Shown piece after piece: positions 58,635 through 64,000 of a DNA stretch of 64,000 nucleotides (within the stretch, counting starts at the first letter, position 1; each line of letters opens with the position of its first letter). The notes under the pieces were generated by a model, which worked only from the letters and a program-made list of their open reading frames with translations, did not search any database and was not told the origin of the DNA. The stretch comes from Enterococcus thailandicus (GTDB lineage: Bacteria > Bacillota > Bacilli > Lactobacillales > Enterococcaceae): the NCBI RefSeq assembly GCF_001886265.1, contig NZ_JXLE01000003.1, positions 147,314-211,313 of the forward strand, in the 5' to 3' direction. A program made the translations under genes and the position numbers.

Positions 58635-60093
58635 TTTCATTCCTCACTTTAATTACCATCTCGCCAAACAACAACCAATCATGATCACTTGGTGGATTTT
58701 TCCAGATAATCTGCGGACAGTTCAACTTATCAATCAACAAATCACTAACATATAGTTGTGTCTGATTGTTGACCTTTTTTTGAACCTCAATATTCAAGTT
58801 TTGAAAAGCTAAAATATTTTCCGCAATGAATTTTGTATACGCTGATCCTCTCGAAAAATCCACACAAACGTAAACTTTATCAGATAAATACTTTTGTGGA
58901 ATAACCGAAATAATGGCGAAAATATAATCATAATACAGACTACCATTCGTCAATAATCCTTGATCGTAAATCTTACTATTTTTTGCTAATTCAACAAATT
59001 TCTTAGCCACTTGATGAAATTGTGGATATAATTCAGCGAAGAAACGCTCTTGATCCTCTGAAATAAATGTCAGTCGAGAATGATTGGCAAATGCCAACTT
59101 AAAATTTGTTAGTTCCAAAACCTGCTGTAGTTCTACGATTTTTTCTGTTTTTCGTTCCGTTGATAAAACAAGCTTCAACGTTTGAAATAAATAATCGACC
59201 TGTAAGGTAGTCAACTCAGTTAAATTTTGGTTCCATCTGATTGTTTTTTGCTGCGTCGTTAGTGAAAGACATTCCTCGCTTAATAAAAAAACCAAAAGCC
59301 ATAGTTGTTCATTTTCTTGTTTTTCTTCTGGAATCACAGTGATCTTTTGCAATTTATTTTGAACAAGTACAAGCTGTTGTCGAATTTCTTTTGCATAGAC
59401 ATCTTCAAATTCAATTTCAACTGTATTCACATAACTTCGTTTTGATAAGCGTAAGAGTGTAATGCTCAAAAACAATTCTAATTTAGCAATCCGAGTCATA
59501 ATCATTTCTAAATTCAAGGTGTGGATGATTACCTCCAACACTTCATGTGTCTTTTGCCGAAGTGAAGACTCAAATGGTGATTCTAAGCCATTGAAAAAAT
59601 AATAGTAAATATCAAAAATTTCTCGCCGAACCTTGGCTTCGTCTCCAACTAACGTTCCTTCATTGATTTGAATACCACCTGGTGCCAAAATATCTTCTAG
59701 TTCACTTTTGATCAGATATGCTTTTGAACGACTCAAAAAATGTTTTTGTGAAAACTTTTCTGGTGTGGATCCAAATTGAACCATTTCGTGAAAGAGCAAA
59801 AACAAATCAGATTGCTTCAAATAATAAAGTTGTAACTGCCGAATCACTTCATTGGAAAGGTCTGGAATATCGATCTCACCTTTCGATAATCGCACAACTT
59901 TGGCATTAGTTGCTGCAACTAATGCCTGTTCAAGTTCAGCAATATACTTATTCACTTTAAACTTTGAGATTCCTAGTAACTCAACTAACAGTTCAACTGA
60001 AGTGAATTGCCCCTTACGCATGTCAAATATGCGTAAGATATCGAGTTGGTACCGAGCTGAATCGCTGAGTAAATCTAATTTGTTAATCGTCAT
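58624..60093 (-). CDS. Mga-family transcriptional regulator
   Basis: The 489-residue protein has an N-terminal HTH of Mga type (SARYQLDILRIFDMRKGQ, VELLGISKFKVNKYIAELEQAL), a second DNA-binding segment (QKHFLSRSKAYLIKSELEDIL) and long helical PRD-like middle region. A C-terminal EIIB-like domain (KVYVCVDFSRGSAYTKFIAENI) ends it. Mga/AtxA proteins activate surface and virulence genes in response to sugar-phosphotransferase state. Its stop codon overlaps the next gene, so it is in an operon with the three secreted proteins. AGGAGGGTG precedes its ATG. Confidence 0.9.
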   Translation of the reverse strand: MTINKLDLLSDSARYQLDILRIFDMRKGQFTSVELLVELLGISKFKVNKYIAELEQALVAATNAKVVRLSKGEIDIPDLSNEVIRQLQLYYLKQSDLFLLFHEMVQFGSTPEKFSQKHFLSRSKAYLIKSELEDILAPGGIQINEGTLVGDEAKVRREIFDIYYYFFNGLESPFESSLRQKTHEVLEVIIHTLNLEMIMTRIAKLELFLSITLLRLSKRSYVNTVEIEFEDVYAKEIRQQLVLVQNKLQKITVIPEEKQENEQLWLLVFLLSEECLSLTTQQKTIRWNQNLTELTTLQVDYLFQTLKLVLSTERKTEKIVELQQVLELTNFKLAFANHSRLTFISEDQERFFAELYPQFHQVAKKFVELAKNSKIYDQGLLTNGSLYYDYIFAIISVIPQKYLSDKVYVCVDFSRGSAYTKFIAENILAFQNLNIEVQKKVNNQTQLYVSDLLIDKLNCPQIIWKNPPSDHDWLLFGEMVIKVRNENES

Positions 60094-60214
60094 AACACCC
60101 TCCTGAATTTTCCTGCATCTTAATATAACGCTTTTTAGTTAACTCCTTCCTCTTTTTTGTTTGTACGAGAAACTCGCTAAGAAGTATCAGCTTCATTATT
60201 TTTTTGCAATTTTT

Positions 60215-61096
60215 TTAATTTGTATCGTTATCTAGCCAATGTAATAATGTCGGCCAATTTTCTTTAGTGACTATCAATCGCGGCATGTCAGTAGTCAACG
60301 TTTCATTCGTAACAACACCAGTTTCTAAACTGAAGATACCCTTGATTTGATTTTGACTCATGTAGTCTGTTAGTCGTTTGTTTTTTGCCCCGTAAGGATA
60401 AGCAAAATAATCAGCTTGATACCCAAGTTCCTGTTTAAAGATTTCTTGACTTTTTTTATAGTCATCAATCATTGTTTTTTTTGGTAAGTTAGTCGACAAT
60501 ACGGGTTTTCCTTTTTCTTGATAATGTAAATCATTGGTATGCACGCCAAATGTGGCTAAGGGCGAAGCCGCCAACTTTTTTATCTGTGACCAACTGGCCA
60601 TCTGCGAGCCAGAAAGATTATTTCCAGTCTCGCCTGTAATCACAAAAGCGGTGAAGGGGAACTTCTCTTTCTCTAAAACTGGAAAAGCGTTATTTGGTAA
60701 CGTAACATCGATATCATCAAATGTAATCACCACATTTCGCCCAGTTAACTCTTTCTTTGCACGTTTTTCGAGTAATTGATCCATTGTTAAAACAGGTACT
60801 TTTCTTTCCTTTAAGTCCTGCATTTGTTGAGTAAAATCACTCAATGGTACATTAAATTGATGAAGTTGGGTATTTTTTGACATTTTTGAAACTGCCTCAA
60901 CCACAAAATTATCTGCTAGTACACGATGATAACATAAAACGATCACTCCATCTTCATCTGATAAAGGAGCATAAGAAAAACCAGTACTCACTTCACTTTC
61001 CACTAGTTGTTTTGTCTGGCTAAAAAGTAGAAAACTAACAACACCAATCAGACAAAAACTCAATAAACTGGTAAGTAATCGATTCACTCGTTTCAT
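60215..61096 (-). CDS. icaB: Poly-N-acetylglucosamine deacetylase (IcaB-like)
   Basis: The 293-residue protein has an N-terminal membrane/signal segment, then a polysaccharide deacetylase domain. The metal Asp-Asp lies in VVITFDDIDVTLPNNAFPVLE. FGVHTNDLHY carries the metal histidine candidates and DYFAYPYGAKN is the family's arginine/tyrosine motif. The length and the FDDIDVTLPNNAFP block fit IcaB, which partially deacetylates PNAG outside the cell. Its start overlaps the icaD-like gene. No terminator is visible between it and the Mga-family gene. Confidence 0.9.
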   Translation of the reverse strand: MKRVNRLLTSLLSFCLIGVVSFLLFSQTKQLVESEVSTGFSYAPLSDEDGVIVLCYHRVLADNFVVEAVSKMSKNTQLHQFNVPLSDFTQQMQDLKERKVPVLTMDQLLEKRAKKELTGRNVVITFDDIDVTLPNNAFPVLEKEKFPFTAFVITGETGNNLSGSQMASWSQIKKLAASPLATFGVHTNDLHYQEKGKPVLSTNLPKKTMIDDYKKSQEIFKQELGYQADYFAYPYGAKNKRLTDYMSQNQIKGIFSLETGVVTNETLTTDMPRLIVTKENWPTLLHWLDNDTN

Positions 61097-61374
61097 TGCG
61101 TACCTCCTGTTGTTTTCAATGCGACGATTCCAATCAAAATTGGCACAATAAAAATCGCCAGTAAAGCAAAAATAAGATGCAAAATATCTGTTATTTGGGT
61201 CAACGGAAAGTCAACCAATAAAAAAATGGCGCCAATAGCATCAGAATAATAACCTAACAATGAACAAAACATCAAAAACAATAACGCTAAAAATAACCAC
61301 CACGCAATCAATAAATACATTGTCGAAAGTAAATTACGCGTAAACATCTTTTTTCGAATAATCAAATGATCCAT
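61093..61374 (-). CDS. icaD: Small membrane protein, IcaD-like
   Basis: The protein is about 93 residues. Two long hydrophobic helices (about 15-45 and 60-90) match IcaD size and topology. The start MDHLIIRKK follows GAGGTG and begins directly after the icaA stop. Sequence-level similarity to IcaD is weak in what I can see, so the name rests on position and shape. IcaD raises the activity of the IcaA synthase. Confidence 0.7.
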   Translation of the reverse strand: MDHLIIRKKMFTRNLLSTMYLLIAWWLFLALLFLMFCSLLGYYSDAIGAIFLLVDFPLTQITDILHLIFALLAIFIVPILIGIVALKTTGGTQ

Positions 61375-61375
61375 T

Positions 61376-62587
61376 TTATACACCTCGATCTGGACTTTCC
61401 CATTTTCCTTTACTTGTCTTCCCTGTGATTACAGCAAATTCCGAAGAAATTGCACTAATAAGATTGGTTAACCAATAAAACATCAAATAAACAGGAACAG
61501 TTAGTTTGTCTTGCAGTTTGAGCTGACTATCATTCTCATCGCCATTGACACCAATCCAAAATAGTAAGATAGACAATAAAATGAACAAAACAACAACACC
61601 ACCTGCGACATGTAATTCCTGTCGAAAATAAGTTGCAACGAGATAATTAAACGTGCTAAACACAAATGTCCAGCCCCAAAGATGACTCAAAATCATTTCG
61701 CCGAGTAACAACTTATAGTTTAAATCGCCACCCTCCATGACCCATGAAAAATTCCCGAGAAGCACTTCCAATCCACCAATCGACCAACGTTTTCTTTGTT
61801 TCAATAAACTAAAATAACGTTCTGGGACTAAAATATAAGAAAGTGCGCGGCAGTTATATGTCACGCGCCAACCTGCGCGATGCAGTTTCCAAGTGACATC
61901 AATATCCTCCGTCATAACCTCGGGATTAAACCCACCAACCTCTTTTAAACTTGATACGCGATACATCACGATTACGCCTGAAACTGTCATGATTGCACCT
62001 AACATAAATGTTTGCGTGCGCTTGATTCCGTCAATGATTCCAACGTATTCCAACGTCTGTAATTTTCCTAACAAAGTTGAGCGATTACGTACCACTGGCT
62101 TCCCTGTCACCGCGCCAATTATCGAACTGCTCTCTAACTCTGCAGCTAAGATTTCCACTGAGTTTGGTGCCAACAAAGCATCTGCATCTAATACCAGCAA
62201 ATACTTTCCACTAACCATTTCCAAAGCTGTATTCAGCGCAGTTGCTTTCCCGCCATTTTTTTGTTGGGCAAGAATTCTCAATTCTTTTTCTTTAGAAAAT
62301 CCTTGTTTGATTTGTTCAAGGAGCATTAACGTATTATCTGTACTTTTATCATCAACCACAATGATTTCCAAGTTGGGATATGCAAGTTGTTCCAAAGCAG
62401 ACATCGCTTCTTGAATCGTTTCTTCTTCATTGTAAGCAGATAAAACGATTGAAACTTTTGGATAACTTTTTAATGATTCTTGCTTGGTGTACTTGATTCT
62501 CGAAAAGTATGCGCCAACCGACCATAAAATAGACATCAGAATTGGATAACCAATCGTATAATAATCAATGAATTTTAGAAGAAACAT
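61376..62587 (-). CDS. icaA: Poly-beta-1,6-N-acetyl-D-glucosamine synthase (IcaA-like)
   Basis: The 403-residue GT2 synthase is close in length to IcaA. Motifs: SIVLSAYNEEETI, VDDKSTDNT, LVLDADALL, MTEDIDVTWKLH and the QxxRW motif KQRKRW. An N-terminal helix and C-terminal membrane segments frame the domain. The start MFLLKFIDYY is chosen because GAAAGGAAAG precedes it; a longer reading overlaps the acyltransferase gene. It ends KGKWESPDRGV, which resembles the tail of the GT2 at 438-1781 (GTWKSPDRKG). Confidence 0.92.
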   Translation of the reverse strand: MFLLKFIDYYTIGYPILMSILWSVGAYFSRIKYTKQESLKSYPKVSIVLSAYNEEETIQEAMSALEQLAYPNLEIIVVDDKSTDNTLMLLEQIKQGFSKEKELRILAQQKNGGKATALNTALEMVSGKYLLVLDADALLAPNSVEILAAELESSSIIGAVTGKPVVRNRSTLLGKLQTLEYVGIIDGIKRTQTFMLGAIMTVSGVIVMYRVSSLKEVGGFNPEVMTEDIDVTWKLHRAGWRVTYNCRALSYILVPERYFSLLKQRKRWSIGGLEVLLGNFSWVMEGGDLNYKLLLGEMILSHLWGWTFVFSTFNYLVATYFRQELHVAGGVVVLFILLSILLFWIGVNGDENDSQLKLQDKLTVPVYLMFYWLTNLISAISSEFAVITGKTSKGKWESPDRGV

Positions 62588-63623
62588 GTTGGTCTTTCCT
62601 TTCTGCTGATTGTCCGCCCCGCAACTTTCGTCGTAGCCATTCGCTGCTCCGTTCAAATGGATAACTAAAAAGAACTGCTGCACTGAAACTAGTTAAGATG
62701 ATTACAAAACCATAGGTCAAGCGCTGCTCCATCGTTGGCAACAACATTCTTGCAATCGGATAAACGAGTTGGTCTGTAACGTCTGACATCAGATAGATTC
62801 CAAGCGTCCATTGACTCAACTTTCTGATAGGCAATTGAAATCCTTTCGTTACTGGTATGCGCAAACAACACACAAAAATCAAAAAACTAACAATTAGTGG
62901 TTCAAAACCGTTGTATTGATTCCCGGCAAAATCTTGATACGTTGTCTGATAATCAAGTATCACGTCTAAGACAAAGAATGCGAAAATAGCTATGAGTAAA
63001 AGTACCCAAGTTTTCTTAAACTTTTTAAACTGTTCTTGATATTCAAATAAATAGGCACCGATGAAATAATAGCCAATTGGATAAGCATCAATCCAAAAAT
63101 CTGGAACCACTTTTCCGAATGAGTTCAACAAAGATGGCCCAAAAAATAAAAAAAGCGATACCCCAACAACATATCGATGGAAAAACTGATTCTGATTTGC
63201 TTGCCAAATCAAATTTAGTAAGGGAATCATCAAGTACAACCCTATATACATTTCCACATACCAAGAATAAGTATTGGTTGAATAATCCAAAATACCAAAA
63301 AGTGCATCAGTCAAACTCACGCCTTCATCCATCACAACCATTCTCAGCCAGCCAACTAAAGAAATGCTGACATACAAGAACAAAACAGGAAACAGATTCA
63401 ATAAATAGGAAACAGAAAGTTTCTTACGATTCATCAAGAAACCTGTACACAATAAAAACAATGGCACAGCAGTTATTGTCACTTGCCTTGTCATCATCCA
63501 AAAAAGGGTACGATTTGTTTGAATCGTTTGATCATAAAAACCACTATTTAATAAGAAATGAACAGCTACCACAAAAAAGGCAGCCATTGTTTTAATTAAG
63601 TCAATCGAATAATTCCGTTTCAT
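62565..63623 (-). CDS. icaC: Membrane acyltransferase (IcaC-like)
   Basis: The 352-residue acyltransferase-3 family protein has about ten hydrophobic segments and begins RNYSIDLIKTMAAFFVVAVHF, carrying the family's N-terminal His. IcaC has similar length and is thought to O-succinylate or otherwise modify PNAG. The start MKRNYS has GGAGG 5 bases upstream. It is first in the operon and overlaps icaA by 23 bases. Gene order CADB differs from staphylococcal ADBC. Confidence 0.88.
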   Translation of the reverse strand: MKRNYSIDLIKTMAAFFVVAVHFLLNSGFYDQTIQTNRTLFWMMTRQVTITAVPLFLLCTGFLMNRKKLSVSYLLNLFPVLFLYVSISLVGWLRMVVMDEGVSLTDALFGILDYSTNTYSWYVEMYIGLYLMIPLLNLIWQANQNQFFHRYVVGVSLFLFFGPSLLNSFGKVVPDFWIDAYPIGYYFIGAYLFEYQEQFKKFKKTWVLLLIAIFAFFVLDVILDYQTTYQDFAGNQYNGFEPLIVSFLIFVCCLRIPVTKGFQLPIRKLSQWTLGIYLMSDVTDQLVYPIARMLLPTMEQRLTYGFVIILTSFSAAVLFSYPFERSSEWLRRKLRGGQSAERKDQHVSSKIH

Positions 63624-63643
63624 AAGCACCTCCAAAAATAATT

Positions 63644-63676
63644 ACAAAATGAATTATAACGAGTTTTTCATTTTGT
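63644..63676 (-). promoter_or_regulatory. Possible ica promoter with flanking inverted repeat
   Basis: TATAAT on the minus strand (63653-63658) is enclosed by inverted arms ACAAAATG and CATTTTGT. The rest of 63624-63973 is AT-rich, with no other gene visible and only weak plus-strand promoter candidates. Confidence 0.4.
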
Positions 63677-63973
63677 TTTACTACCAAAACAAAATTGAAA
63701 TCCATACTTTTTATTTCTATAAAAAAAATTTTGGATAATCGATTTTTTCGTAACTAAACAAGCCTAAAGTCAGAAACATTTCAAGTAATTTCTTGATTTA
63801 GCAAGCTTTCCAATCATTCATTTTACGTACGTTACTAAAAAGATTACAAAAAACCGATTTTTGTCACAAATTGTCATGAACCTTTTACCTATGAAATATT
63901 TTTCCATGTTAAAGTAGTCCAAGTTGATTACAACAACAAAATTCGAACAACTCAAAAGGAGAAACTATTTTAT

Positions 63974-64000
63974 ATGAAATCACTTAAAACTGTACTATTA
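63974..64000 (+). CDS. Start of a gene cut by the window edge
   Basis: An ATG with AAAGGAG 12 bases upstream opens MKSLKTVLL, which looks like the start of a signal peptide. Nothing more can be said; it may be a secreted protein. Confidence 0.5.

Noticed and set aside
61893..62414. Plus-strand ORF of 173 codons opposite icaA
   Set aside because: Lies fully antisense to the GT2 catalytic region; composition is typical of a complementary frame.

Overview
The window reads as chromosomal DNA of a low-GC Gram-positive coccus, most likely an Enterococcus of the E. faecium/E. hirae/E. durans kind. Support comes from the arginine deiminase operon, an Eep-type RseP, a malolactic enzyme with its 2-hydroxycarboxylate carrier, a DUF3042 protein, lipoproteins with canonical lipoboxes, AAGGAGG ribosome sites and AT-rich intergenic DNA. 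The species call is an inference from protein resemblance. Almost every gene lies on the minus strand; the exceptions are both partial edge genes, a 19-codon ORF, a phage-type repressor, argR, a Crp-family regulator, the DUF3042 gene and a siderophore-binding lipoprotein.

Layout from left to right. 1-2.3 kb: the end of an unknown plus-strand gene, then a processive GT2 synthase with a PgaD-like partner. 2.4-5.6 kb: malate uptake and malolactic enzyme. 5.7-6.0 kb: three tandem copies of a 120-nt repeat, then a tRNA-dihydrouridine synthase. 7.2-9.1 kb: ribF and truB. 9.1-12.3 kb: an accessory insert separating truB from rbfA, with a tiny ORF, a lipoprotein, a doubly frameshifted phage-type phosphoesterase gene and a phage-type repressor with operator-like dyads. 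12.3-17.4 kb: the rimP-nusA-ylxR-ylxQ-infB-rbfA operon. 17.6-30.6 kb: polC, proS, rseP, cdsA, uppS, frr, pyrH, tsf, rpsB. 30.7-38.1 kb: argR, a T-box-controlled argS, arcABC and a divergent Crp-family regulator. 38.1-41.1 kb: a second repeat array, then tsaD, two GNAT acetyltransferases and tsaB. 41.2-45.2 kb: galETR and DUF3042. 45.3-50.5 kb: an FAD/NAD protein, DUF488, a cysteine-less rhodanese, glucokinase, YqgQ, a rhomboid protease and 5-formyl-THF cyclo-ligase. 50.6-54.7 kb: a Fur-type iron-siderophore ABC locus. 54.8 kb: dihydrofolate reductase.

The most distinctive stretch is 55.3-63.6 kb. An ica-like poly-N-acetylglucosamine operon in the order icaC-icaA-icaD-icaB is followed, with no convincing terminator, by an Mga-family regulator whose 3' end overlaps the first of three secreted proteins. 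One of these carries an L-type-lectin-like domain and three SpaA/Cna-B-like domains. None has an LPXTG anchor and no sortase is nearby. This looks like a co-ordinated surface adhesion or biofilm locus.

A second theme is a dispersed family of about 120-nt repeats. It occupies the 3' untranslated region between the last stop codon and the intrinsic terminator of four unrelated minus-strand operons (dus, cdsA, tsaD, siderophore permease). At three of these the stop codon is the TAA that opens the repeat. Several genes and operons also carry strong hairpins in leaders or between cistrons (rimP leader, rpsB leader, rpsB-tsf, arcA-arcB, arcB-arcC, mleS-mleP), suggesting extensive RNA-level control.
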